A stretch of 64,000 bases of DNA, from assembly GCA_038501625.1 (NCBI GenBank), contig JAZAYU010000015.1:434001-498000 (forward strand), written 5' to 3'. Under the pieces are notes generated by a model. The model had not been told where the DNA came from. It saw only the letters and a program-made list of their open reading frames with translations, and did no database searches. The position numbers were made by a program, and so were the translations under genes. This stretch comes from Corbicula japonica. Its lineage: Eukaryota; Mollusca; Bivalvia; Venerida; Cyrenidae. This document shows, in pieces, positions 47,871 to 64,000 of the stretch (its first letter is position 1; each line of letters begins with the position of its first letter).

Positions 47871-48052
47871 TACAGTGAAACCTGCCTTAGCAGCCACCTG
47901 CAAATAGCAACAACCTGTCTTAAAGAGCCATCTTGAATATGACCTATACTGACATTTTGTTCTCATTTTTTACTGTCTGTAACAGCCACCTGTCTTAAGC
48001 AGCCACTTTTTGTGACTCCCTTGGGTGGCTGCTTGAGACAGGTTGGACTGTA
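47871..48052. mobile_element. Family F TA-bounded MITE (F4)
   Basis: TA + CAGTGAAACCTGCCTTAGCA at the left; CAGGTTGGACTG + TA at the right; an internal pair around GCAGCCACCTG / GGTGGCTGC. Confidence 0.8.
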
Positions 48053-48181
48053 TTTGAATTCATAACTCTTATCTCTGAATATAGAAAGTGTAGACCCTGA
48101 TCAGATTGTATGGATTGCAGTCCAGTCAGTTCTACACTAGCAGATAATGATTGTTAAGTTAGATGAAGCAAGGTTCTTTTG

Positions 48182-48556
48182 AACCCTTTACTCCATAGAT
48201 ATGAGTTATCTCATGTGACTAATGTAGGTCCAGACCAGATGTGTGCCATCAGTGCCCAAGGTTATAAAACTGAGCATGGAAACCAGTCTCAAATCTCAAG
48301 CATCTTATCGGCTGAAATGGCGACTAGTCGGTGTAGATCAGTCGCCATTTCAGCCAATCAGATGCTTGAGATTTGAGACTGGTTTCCATGCTCAGTTTTA
48401 TTACCTTCAGCCCAGATCTGGATCTACTCTGGTCACCTCTTGGTTGCAAAAAAGCCCAATGAATTTAAAAGCCAACTGTGGAGATGTGCTGGCTGATTTG
48501 AATCTACACAGACTGCACACTGGATAAAACCCTTATGTATGGAGTAAGGAGTTAAA
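48182..48556 (-). mobile_element. Family B copy (B29) split by a palindrome
   Basis: CCCTTTACTCCATAGATATG at the left and TGGAGTAAGGAGTTAA at the right; interrupted by 48253-48413. Confidence 0.7.
48253..48413. mobile_element. Family A palindrome (A12), nested
   Basis: GCCCAAGGTTATAAAACTGA to CAGTTTTATTACCTTCAGCC; 12 extra bases (GTGTAGATCAGT region) sit in the centre, GCGACTAGTCGGTGTAGATC. Confidence 0.85.
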
Positions 48557-49065
48557 TAAGGGCTTGTTTTCGACTGGTTGTTTTTGTTACAGCTTGTTGT
48601 GATCGTTAATAATTTCCTCTGCAAGTGGAGAAACTTTTTCCCTGCAGTTTTTTAAGTTTGTGTTTAAGCATTGGAAAGATCAGATTTATACTAAGTCAGA
48701 TTTCTGTCTTTTAGGACTACATAAAATTGTGCAGTTTTTTAGCCTTTTTATATACATGTATTATAACAATTTTTATGTCATGTTCATAATTTATATTTTT
48801 ATTTTTTACATGAATTTTGTTTCTGTAAAGGTATGTCCCTTTTTGGCCTTCCAGATTTTAAGAACCCCCTGTTATTAAATGTGTGATCTGCTAGCAATAT
48901 AATAATTGTCAAATGACTCACCATGATGTTTATCGTGTTGTTGCTTATTATACATTTGTAGAATTAAAAAATAATTCATATTATAAAATTTTATAATTGA
49001 AAACTAACTTTTGCCAATAACAAAAGAAAAGATTTTAAAAAATGGTTCTTTTCAGCAATTGAACT

Positions 49066-49135
49066 ATAATAATAATAAAAGTAATAATAATAATAATACA
49101 TGTAATAATAATAATAATAATAATAATGAAAATAA
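49066..49135. repeat. (AAT)n microsatellite
   Basis: Imperfect AAT/ATA trinucleotide tract with one ACATGT interruption. Confidence 0.9.
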
Positions 49136-49400
49136 TGATAATATCACAGAAAACCCAGTTTTCAATGATGTAGCCCATCCAGTTGGAATTCTGACTCTGT
49201 GATCTGGTCTGTGCAAGGGTCTACAAACATTCAGCAGTTTCTTTTTTGCATCTGAACAAACATCAGAGATCATGTAACACATTTCCAATATCTGACAGCT
49301 GATTGGTGGAAACTTGCGTCAGTCTCCAAACTAACCAATCACACACCAGGGTTTGTGGACATCACAACCCAGCTCTGAAACTGCCATGTTTTAGTGCAGT

Positions 49401-49545
49401 GCCCAAGATCATAAAACTAAATCTGGAGATCAGACTCAAATCTCAAGCATCTGATTGGCTGAAATGGCGACTGGTCGCCATTTCAGCCAATCAGATCCTT
49501 GATATTTGAGACTGATCTCAAATCTTAGTTTTATGATCTTGGGAC
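49401..49545. mobile_element. Family A palindrome, GATCATAAAAC subfamily (A13)
   Basis: GCCCAAGATCATAAAACTAA to TTAGTTTTATGATCTTGGGA; centre GCGACTGGTCGCC as in the main subfamily. Confidence 0.88.
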
Positions 49546-50243
49546 CAGGTTTTGTTGAGAAACTACCGGTATTATTTTATTGTCATTCACTGAACAGTGA
49601 TTGTAAATGTCTTACAGACTTGCTTTGGGATACCCAAATGTGAAAACATATATAGCTAATTTATATTATGACAAGAATATTATTGTATTTGCTTTGTTGA
49701 ATTAAGAGCTAATAGTGAACATTTCTGGGGATTTCTCGGGTGAAGACTATATCACATAGACAACCACTTTCTGTTTGAATTGTTTTTCCATAAACTTACA
49801 GACTAGAACATTGTACTGCCTTTTATTTACCCTCTTACCTTTTAAGGTGATATTTTTAATGAGAAACCTCTTTTTAGTGTAAATATATTTTCTATACATC
49901 ACCTTGTTTTACATTTATTCTACATTGTTTGTGATTTGTATTATAAAGATGATTTTGTTTATTATTGATGTATTTTACATTTTAATATACAATCTATTAT
50001 ATGGCAGTTTAGTGTTCCTCACTTATTTGTTACAGATATTTATATGGAATCACCTGGCTTAAAAGCATGAAAGTACACTGGCAAAAATACATTTTAAGTG
50101 TTAACTTTTGTTAGCTAGATTACAGATTATGGAAGTGCTCTAATATTTTGCATGAAGTTTTAAAAGCACATATTGCCTGTTTTATCCTCCACAGTTCAAG
50201 TGCTGTATTTTTGAAGTAAAATACTCAAATCTATGGTTGTTGA
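49546..50243. other. Intergenic, no feature seen
   Basis: AT-rich. Lies between the two convergent genes. Confidence 0.5.
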
Positions 50244-50480
50244 TTAATCCTTTCCTCCATAGATACACCTTTATTGAGTTGGCAAAAAGTGTAGATCTAG
50301 ATCAGCTAGCACATCGGCGCCATCTTATCAGGATCTACACTGTTCGCTTTTTTATTTGTTAGGTTATTTCTGACCAAAACAACCAGTGCAGATCCTGATC
50401 AGACGGCACAGATGTGCCGGCTGATCTGGATCTACACTGGTCGCACATGCGTAAAATATGTATATATGGAGGAAAGTTGG
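50244..50480 (+). mobile_element. Family B copy (B30)
   Basis: TTAATCCTTTCCTCCATAGA to TATGGAGGAAAGTTGG; both hairpins present; right TTAA mutated. Confidence 0.85.
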
Positions 50481-50619
50481 CATAAGCAGATTTCAGGATG
50501 CAATGCCTTCATATTATTGAGTAAGATTTGTTTCAGTTTGGCATTATGTTAAATGTTTATAAAAATTCACAAATATGTCTTAACCCTGTAGATGCTGTGT
50601 GCAGCATTTGTTTTGTTTA

Positions 50620-50717
50620 ATTAAAAACTGAGAAGGGAGACCAGTCTTCATTCCAGCCTGTTAGATGTTTAAGATTTGAGACTGGTCTCCAATCTCAGTT
50701 TTATAATCTTGGGACCA
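50620..50717. mobile_element. Shrunken family A palindrome (A15)
   Basis: TTAAAAACTGAGAAGGGAGA, then the right arm TTTGAGACTGGTCTCCAATC to TTATAATCTTGGGACC; the left arm is mostly deleted. Confidence 0.65.
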
Positions 50718-50897
50718 GTGTAGTTCCAGCTCAGCCTGTGGTTCAGGTAGTCTGAGCAGGGGCTACACTGTTTACGATCCAGATAGTCATTCAGTTAAAA
50801 ATTGTTGTAAAAGACCTTTATGAACAAAGAATGAACTGTATTAAATTGATTTTTATACTTAATGGGTTAAGGTAATACATCACTTGAGCTGGCTCAT

Positions 50898-51139
50898 TTA
50901 ACCCTTTTCTGTACAGACACACCTTTATTGCTAGGGCGAACAGTTTAGATCCAGATCAGCCGGCACATCCGTGCCGTCTGATCAGGATCTAAACTGTTCG
51001 CTTTTTTATTCATTATCTTATTTCTGACCAAAATGCGACCAGTGCAGATCCTGATCAGACGGCACGGATGTGCCGGCTGATCTGGATCTACACTGGTCAC
51101 ACATGCATAAAAACGCGTATCTATACAGGAAAGGGTTAA
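50898..51139 (+). mobile_element. Family B reference copy (B31)
   Basis: Best-preserved example. TTAACCC at the left mirrors GGAAAGGGTTAA at the right. Hairpin 1 runs from GCGAACAGTTTAGATCCAGA to its mirror GGATCTAAACTGTTCGC around GCCGGCACATCCGTGCCGTC. After a 30-bp spacer, hairpin 2 runs from GCGACCAGTGCAGATCCTGA to GATCTGGATCTACACTGGTC around CGGCACGGATGTGCCG. The two loops are reverse complements of each other. TTAA at both ends suggests a piggyBac-like TTAA target. No coding capacity. Confidence 0.92.
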
Positions 51140-51162
51140 CCCATTATTTCATGGAAACATCT

Positions 51163-51372
51163 TTAACCCTTTAGTATATGGATTTGACTGTTCTCCATGG
51201 TGAACAGTGTAGATCCTGATCAGATGGTACATCCATGAACTTGTACATCTCTGTTATCTGTTCTAGATCTATGATGGCTTTTGAAATAAATCTAATGGTG
51301 AACTCATGAGCTCGCATGGACGTTCCAGCTTTTCTGGATTGACACTGATTTCACATGAGCTATAAGCTAAAT
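51163..51372. mobile_element. Diverged family B copy (B32)
   Basis: TTAACCCTTTAGTATATGGA left end; GTGTAGATCCTGATCAGATG; the rest is hard to align. Confidence 0.5.
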
Positions 51373-51374
51373 CT

Positions 51375-51545
51375 AATAGAGTGTAGGCAAAAGGTGTAGA
51401 TCTAGATCAGCTAGCATATCTGTGCGGTCTGATCAGGATCTGCACTGGTCATTTTTATAAGGTTATTTCTGACAAGACTTGCTTGATCAGGATCGGCACT
51501 GGTGGCATATGCGATAAATGTGTATATATGGAGGAAAAGAGTAAT
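51375..51545 (+). mobile_element. Family B copy (B33), truncated
   Basis: GGTGTAGATCTAGATCAGCT, spacer TATAAGGTTATTTCTGAC, right end TATATATGGAGGAAAAGAGT. Confidence 0.72.
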
Positions 51546-51585
51546 AGCAATGTAGACCCTGATCAGACTGCAGATGATGAACTGT

Positions 51586-51731
51586 GCCCAAGGTTATAAA
51601 ACAGAGCATGGAAACCAGTCTTAAATCTCAAGCATCTGATTGGCTGAAATGGCGACTGGTCGCCATTTCAGCCAATCAGATGCTTGCGATTTGAGACTGG
51701 TTTCTAATCTCAGCTTTATAACCTTCAGCCC
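51586..51731. mobile_element. Family A palindrome (A14)
   Basis: GTGCCCAAGGTTATAAAAC to GCTTTATAACCTTCAGCCC, centre GCGACTGGTCGCC. Preceded by a short family B piece (TAGACCCTGATCAGACTGCA). Confidence 0.88.
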
Positions 51732-52282
51732 TGGTAGCAAATGTTGTGCCGTTTTTTTATTGGTGCTTACTAATTATGTCTGGTAATATTTTCTACATTG
51801 TTTTTCTTTTTATACACATTATATAGCATAAACTGTTATAGAAATTATATACATTTAACTTTAAGGATGTCTATAATTTTAATTGTTATTTCAGAGAGTA
51901 AACTTGTATCTGTCTTGCTGAAAACTTGCAAGGGAAAGTACAAACTCTTGCATATGATGCCAGATATGTTAAGCTAATGAATGTACTTTTATCTTCAAAG
52001 CGAAGTTCAGTAGACTGAATGCATACTTGGACAAATAGGGAATTAATTAAATTTGCCAAGGTAGAAATATACTCAAATGTTTCCAACTCATTAGGTCTTT
52101 GACTGTAAATGCGTATTATTTTCAAATTATCTTAGTCATCATTGAAGAGACCAATGTTTGGTATTTAGATAAAGCTCAGAATTCTTATAATATAATGTTT
52201 AACAACAGAATAATAATATATGCTAGAATCCATGAAGGGTGTTCATAATGGCATTTTAATTGATATCCAATCTCACTTAAGT

Positions 52283-52307
52283 CAGATCTAACAAAATGTT
52301 AGATCTG
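52283..52307. repeat. Short perfect stem-loop
   Basis: CAGATCTAAC and GTTAGATCTG around AAAAT. Confidence 0.8.
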
Positions 52308-52683
52308 ATGACGTTCCGCAGATACCGGACATAAGTTATAGCGGTTTTCCCCGATAACTATTTTTAGAAATTGTCAACACAGGAATCATGATTTATAACG
52401 CTCGCAAAAGATGTCAATACTTAAGAAATGAATGCAATACCACATAAACACATATATCTTCAGTTAAATATGTCTTACGCAGACTGTCAACACTTTCCAT
52501 GGTTTAAATAGTATGTTTACTTTCACTTTTGCGATATTGTAGGCGACAATCTGATTGGTTCAAAGGGTTAGTGATAAAAGCACGTTTTAGTTACTCGTCG
52601 TCAGATCCTGATGGCGTAGCGGTTTTCAGGAGATGATTTTAATCAGATTGATTGATATCTTTATGTTCACAGTTACTTATGAG

Positions 52684-52914
52684 ATTAATGCTTTACTCCA
52701 TATATTGCATGTGTGATCAGTTCAGATCCAGATCAGCTGGCACATCCATGGCATCTTATCAAAATCTACAATAGTAACCTTTTGGTCAGAAATAACCCAA
52801 TGAGTCAAGAAGTGAACACTGTAGATCCTGATCAGATGGCAAAAATGTGCTTGCTGGCTGATCTGGGTCTTTTGCCCATGGATAACAACAATATCCCATT
52901 AAGTACATGGTTAA
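52684..52914 (-). mobile_element. Family B copy (B34)
   Basis: TTAATGCTTTACTCCATATA left end, spacer GGTCAGAAATAACCCAATGA, right end AAGTACATGGTTAA. Confidence 0.73.
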
Positions 52915-53160
52915 TGCATTCGTTAGTGCTCTATAATAAGTGCTGTTATTAGCTATATCCACAAAATTTATTTAGTTCAGTCTAGTTCTTACTTATGCAA
53001 ATATTGCTCCAACAAAATCCTTGTTTCTTGTTTGTACATGATTCTAGTATTCTTCGTGAATAAAGATTTGAATTCAACCAGGTTCTTTTACAAATTCCTG
53101 CATGGTGAAGAAAGGTTGAATTTTGGAGATGGATGGATCAATCTGCATATTTATGCTCAT

Positions 53161-53260
53161 TAATAGACCCTTTTCACATTGCTACGTCGCGGAACGGGTT
53201 TTCCGATTTAATCGAAACTTGATTTCAGAACGAGGCGCCGTATGCCGACTTGCATATTAA
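53161..53260 (+). mobile_element. Isolated end of an inverted-repeat element
   Basis: TAATAGACCCTTTTCACATT resembles the ends of the element at 58682-60415 (TCAATAGAGGTCTTTCACAT), followed by a GC-rich stretch. I did not find a matching right end. Confidence 0.5.
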
Positions 53261-54007
53261 TAGTGAATGCTATGGGTTTTATTGTGTACTCTTGACATAA
53301 TTTCTTTAAAATGTTAAGTATTTGGACCCAAAAAGTGTTTTGGTGTAAATCGATAATCACACGTGGAATTTGCAAGAAAAAAAGACATTTATTATGCAAA
53401 ATAATCCCGTTTATTAGATTAGAACAAGCGCTCATTTCAGGAACACAAGAAACCAAGTAGAATCTAAAATAATTTAGGCTTATGAACCATATGAAAATTA
53501 TTTTGCTTTTTACCATCTTTTATTTAATATATATAATTTACTATCGATCTTGATAGGGCATATCTAGTCAGTCCTTAATAGCAAAATGTAACTCGATCCT
53601 TTTGTTTGTGGCTTAAAATTAAAAGAGAATACAAAAACTGGCGGGCTTTAAAAGCCTCAGTCTATTTCTTGTGCTAATAAAGTTTGTCTAACAATCAAAC
53701 TCAAGAAATCTAACATTTGAAAGGCGTATGTTTAATCTACAGCAATAATCCAGTGTGTTTCCAGGATTTTTTTTTAATAAAATCGAAAAACGCTGCTTTG
53801 GCGAATATTATATGATCACACATTTAGAAATAAGAATATAACAGATATGAGATAAATGGTCCTGTATCATACTAGGTCTACATGTGTATAGAAATGAATA
53901 CCAGTATGGTAATAACTGTGTGCAAAAATAAAATGATCTGAATTGAACTTAACTTGCGGATACGCACATTTCTCAGCAAAACTATTAAACAGGACAACTC
54001 CATTAAC

Positions 54008-54125
54008 ATGTATGAAGGTTTTATCACATGTGCAAAGTGTAGAGCCATATTAGCCAGCACATCTGTGTTGTGTGATTAGAATTTTGGACAGAAATAACCT
54101 AATGAATATAAAAGTGAACAATCAA
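54008..54125 (-). mobile_element. Family B fragment
   Basis: TATTAGCCAGCACATCTGTG and GACAGAAATAACCTAATGAA. Confidence 0.55.
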
Positions 54126-54447
54126 AACCAGTTTTTACATCCATTCAGCGGACTGAACTAGAAAGGTTATTGTTATGTATGGTCAGACAACAGAGGCAAG
54201 GCCAGATGCGATGTCAAAATAAGTTGTTTTATTGGCTTTCAAAATACAGGCTATTGTTTTTGTTAGTTGGGTTATAACTTCGAGGTCATTAAGTGGGCTC
54301 TGCACTGACAAAATCAAGGTGTAAGGTTTAAATTCTTATCTTACAGAACACATTCACCACTTTTACATTTACCCCCTGATCAGTGGTTACAAGCCATCAT
54401 TTAACAGTTATCACCAAAAGAAGCCATGGAACACTGGCTTATATTCC

Positions 54448-54578
54448 TCACAGGTACCCATTTATACACCTGGATGGAGATAAGCAATGAAGGCTCAATT
54501 ACTTGCTCAAGGAAATTAGCCCGACTAGGGCTTGAACCCCTTGATCCCAAAGCGCTCTACCACTCGACTACCGCTGCC
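54448..54578 (-). mobile_element. tRNA-derived SINE with Nin-DC-like domain
   Basis: On the minus strand: tRNA-like head GGCAGCGGTAGTCGAGTGGT with box A and box B (GGGTTCAAGCC), then TTGAGCAAGTAATTGAGCCT and TCCATCCAGGTGTATAAATG + GGTACCTG. The last part resembles the Nin-DC core conserved in SINEs of many animals. No clear tail. Confidence 0.75.
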
Positions 54579-54678
54579 TTCAAAGTTAATCTTAAGAGTA
54601 GGTATTCACCAATCTACCTACTTTCTCTATCGAATAGGAGACACTATTAACCCGAAGTTTGACCGGACACATCAAGAG

Positions 54679-54922
54679 TTAACCCTTTCCTGTATAGATA
54701 CACCTTTAATGCTAGGGCAAACAGTTTAGATCCAGATCAGCCGGCACATCCGTGCCGTCTGATCAGGATCTAAACTGTTCGCTTTTTGATTCATTTGGTT
54801 ATTTCTGACCAAAATGCGACCAGTGTAGATCCAGATCAGACGGCACGGATGTGCCAGCTGATCTGGATCTACACTGGTCACACATGCATAAAAATGTGTA
54901 TTTATCCAGGAAAGGGTTTAAT
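54679..54922 (+). mobile_element. Family B copy (B36), near complete
   Basis: TTAACCCTTTCCTGTATAGA to ATCCAGGAAAGGGTTTAA. Hairpin 2 reads GTGTAGATCCAGATCAGACG, otherwise consensus. Confidence 0.9.
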
Positions 54923-55439
54923 AAGAACAAGAGCACGTTTTCTTTTGGCTACCCACATTTTAATAGATCAGCTGCACAACACATTCTCAATAACAGTAAG
55001 AAAATCAGGCCTTCATAATAGAGCACATGGTCTCGACTGGCAGACAAATAAATGAAATGGAAATTAACACGTTTATATAAAACTAATAAACAGACATATC
55101 AAATGTTAATGATGATGATGAAATGATGATAATGAATGAATGAGATGACAATGAGAGGATGGGAATGGATGTGCACAATTATTTTGGCATGATAGATCAG
55201 TGATGAACCATGTGAATGATACAAATGGTTGATGATAAGATGGAGATGAAAGATGAATATGTCAACTGTATTTCTTTCCACTTCCAAGATAATTTTCATT
55301 CATTATAATCCTATTATTTTTCTCAAAAATTTAAATTCCTGCACAGTATTTTGAAAAGGTCCTGTCTGTTAGCCATGTGACCATAAGTTGTAAAGTTTCA
55401 CAATGATAACAATGAATAAATGATGATATGGTGGTCTGT
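54923..55439 (-). other. SET 3' UTR / intergenic
   Basis: Low-complexity ATGATG-type sequence at 55105-55260. On the minus strand a clear AATAAA close to the stop was not found; one occurs near 54227-54232, which would imply a 3' UTR of about 1.2 kb that includes transposon sequence. Uncertain. Confidence 0.4.
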
Positions 55440-62086
<6,647 letters not shown>

Positions 62087-62500
62087 TCATATTTATTGTC
62101 TAGAATCAAAAGGCTGTGAGTAGTTCTCAAATTCTAATGGGATACTTGATAAACCCATGGATATGACATCACATGAGCATCTAGATCAGCCAGTACACCT
62201 GATTTATGGATACACATCAGTCGCCCACATGATAATATCACATGTAGCTAGCTCATAAAAGAGAAGATGTGAAAGCAGGACTGATAATACAGTCAGAACA
62301 GCATTTGTCTTTTAAGCAATTAGTCATAGATATAGACTAGCTGCAAAACTTTCTCACCATTTAGTGGCTTATAATGCCAATAATGGACTGTACCAATGGA
62401 GCATAGCAAGTTTAAAGATGTTGCTTCATCATTATTAATGGCAACTAGATTTCTTTCATAACAAAGTCTAACACTTTAATTTTTGCCAGGTTTAGACATA

Positions 62501-62771
62501 TACCATAAAATTCCTTTTAAACGCCCCCAGGGGCATTACATTTTCAAGGAGGCATTTATCCCAAAATCTTACTGGTATGCAAGTGTATTTATAAATTCAT
62601 TCAATCTTTTAAACTGTTTTTCTTCTAATATTAGATTCTCAAAGATATTGGATAATAAATACTGAGTTACACTTTAGTACTTACTACTTAGTGAATATTG
62701 TAGATTTTTTTCTCTTCAGAATAAAGGGGGGCAATTTTTGGGGAAGGGCCTTTAAAAGGAATTTTACAGTA
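62501..62771. mobile_element. Family H TA-bounded MITE
   Basis: TA + CCATAAAATTCCTTTTAAAC at the left, TTTAAAAGGAATTTTACAG + TA at the right: inverted repeats of about 22 bp. An inner CTAATATTAGATT stretch is shared with 15572-15769. Confidence 0.75.
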
Positions 62772-63292
62772 TGTGGCTCAGGGCAGTTTTACAACACTCT
62801 TGACAAAATATCTTATCCATACCTGCAACTTAAAATACATTTGGGGTATTCTGCTATGCTGTTTCTTTAGTTTAAATGCTTATTTAATGATTTCCACTGA
62901 ACAATTTGATCACTTGAAAGGGGATTCTGCAAATTAATAGCTAAAGTACCACTTTAAGAGGAAAATGACCCTTTAACTACAGGCCTTTTTCCTTCTGTAG
63001 CAGGGGCCGTTAATGGGTGCCTTACCCTCCGAAAATTTCTTTAAAATGCAGTTTTCCCCAAAAGTTCCCCTTAAGAGAAGAAATCATGCTATTTTCCCCA
63101 AAATAAAAGGACTAAGGCCCCTTCCCCTGGCAGTGAAAAAAGCTCTGAACTAAAATTATATGGGTCAAAATAAGGCTTATGGAAATTTCAAGAGCCAAAG
63201 GGTAATCTTTAGGCCAAGTGCAACAAATTCCCTTCAGCTATAAAAGAAATAGTTTTTTAAACACAAAAAGAACATTTTCACTGATGTTTTTC
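62772..63292. other. SET intron sequence, no exon found
   Basis: I searched the minus strand for the first coding exon of SET (a short Met-, Ser-, Lys-rich stretch ending at a phase 1 donor) and did not find it here. Confidence 0.5.
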
Positions 63293-63907
63293 GGTTGTGG
63301 GTAAAACCTTGACCAGACCCAGACCCAGACCAGACCCCGGAAACTAACGATATGGTACGGAAATCGTTTCCGACAATCCTCTTTAAAAAATCACGGTGAC
63401 TATATAAAGAGATATTACTTTTTTTCTATTTTGTGGGAAATTATAGAAATTTATTCAGAATTAAGCATTCTATAAAATGTGAGCGCTTAAGATTTTTTTC
63501 TATCAAATTGAGATTTGCCTTAAAAGGTATTAAAGCAAAATTACATGATTAAAATGTACGAACTATTGTCATTGATGAATGTATTTGGCGAAAATTGCAA
63601 TAAACAGAATACTGACCAGACCTTTCTCGTATGCACTGAGTTTTGTCGGGCCAATTATGATTATGGAGATTGTAAAGCAGTCTGAGTTCAGTTACTTTTG
63701 AAATTTATTATTTCATATTTCTGGCAGTGAAAAGAAATAAAATTAGGAAATAATTTAAATCTTAAAAAACACGAACCGCTAATTTGCACACAATCTCATG
63801 TCGTCATTGTTATTTTAATGTTATGTCGGAAATGAGCGAAGGTTTCCGTACCTAGTCGTTAGTTTCCGGGGTCTGGTCTGGGTCTGGTCAGGGTTTTACC
63901 CACAACC
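63293..63907. mobile_element. 615-bp element with ~70-bp inverted repeats
   Basis: Left end GGTTGTGGGTAAAACCTTGA, then CCAGACCCAGA repeats and CCCCGGAAACTAACGA; the right end is the mirror image (GGGTAAAACCCTGACC on reverse complement), differing by one 6-nt unit. Flanked on both sides by the perfect 8-bp repeat TGTTTTTC (63285-63292 and 63908-63915). Interior is AT-rich with no frame. Confidence 0.92.
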
Positions 63908-64000
63908 TGTTTTTCTTGCATTCTCCTTTAAACATGAAATCTCAAACTTATGAAACAACAGGGGTTGAAGTGTTTTAATTTATTGGGGTTGAAAATGTTG

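Overview
The window is nuclear DNA from an animal, most likely a bivalve mollusc, possibly a heterodont clam. The pointers are long, repeat-filled introns with GT-AG borders, an animal adhesion receptor, an animal SET gene, and very dense short inverted-repeat elements. One dispersed family has the (CCGT)n stretch and the GGGCCATCATGGCCC hairpin that I associate with bivalve genomes. The species assignment is inference.

Two protein-coding genes converge. On the + strand, 27 exons between 5801 and 47602 encode a single-pass membrane protein of about 1555 residues: signal peptide, ten immunoglobulin domains, two fibronectin type III domains, one transmembrane helix and a 359-residue cytoplasmic tail. 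I joined the exons by hand. Every junction keeps the reading frame and the total divides exactly by three. On the - strand, six exons between 62076 and 55440 encode the SET protein (TAF-I / I2PP2A, a NAP-family histone chaperone). Only its start-codon exon is missing, probably beyond 64000.

Layout: 1-5769 is upstream sequence with a 26-bp minisatellite and transposon copies. 5801-47602 is the receptor gene; its introns hold a 33-bp array (5905-7075), a 38/33-bp array (9558-12795), long tandem-core repeats (7984-9283, 24562-24911, 26325-31505) and a 2.16-kb foldback-type element with a SINE inside it (37427-39582). 47603-55439 is the space between the two gene ends and holds more small elements and a SINE with a Nin-DC-like domain. 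55440-64000 is SET; its introns carry a 1.7-kb inverted-repeat element, a 1.1-kb hAT-like element and a 615-bp element with a perfect 8-bp target duplication.

The main non-coding feature is a swarm of miniature transposons. About 35-40 copies or fragments belong to a TTAA-bounded family made of two adjacent hairpins (family B below). About 18 belong to a long palindrome (family A), which repeatedly sits inside family B. Smaller TA-bounded families (C, F, H) also occur, some nested. The strongest single oddity is intron 13 of the receptor gene: it is almost entirely one family B copy, and its 5' splice site lies in the terminal inverted repeat. No CRISPR array, rRNA gene, convincing functional tRNA or intact transposase gene was seen.
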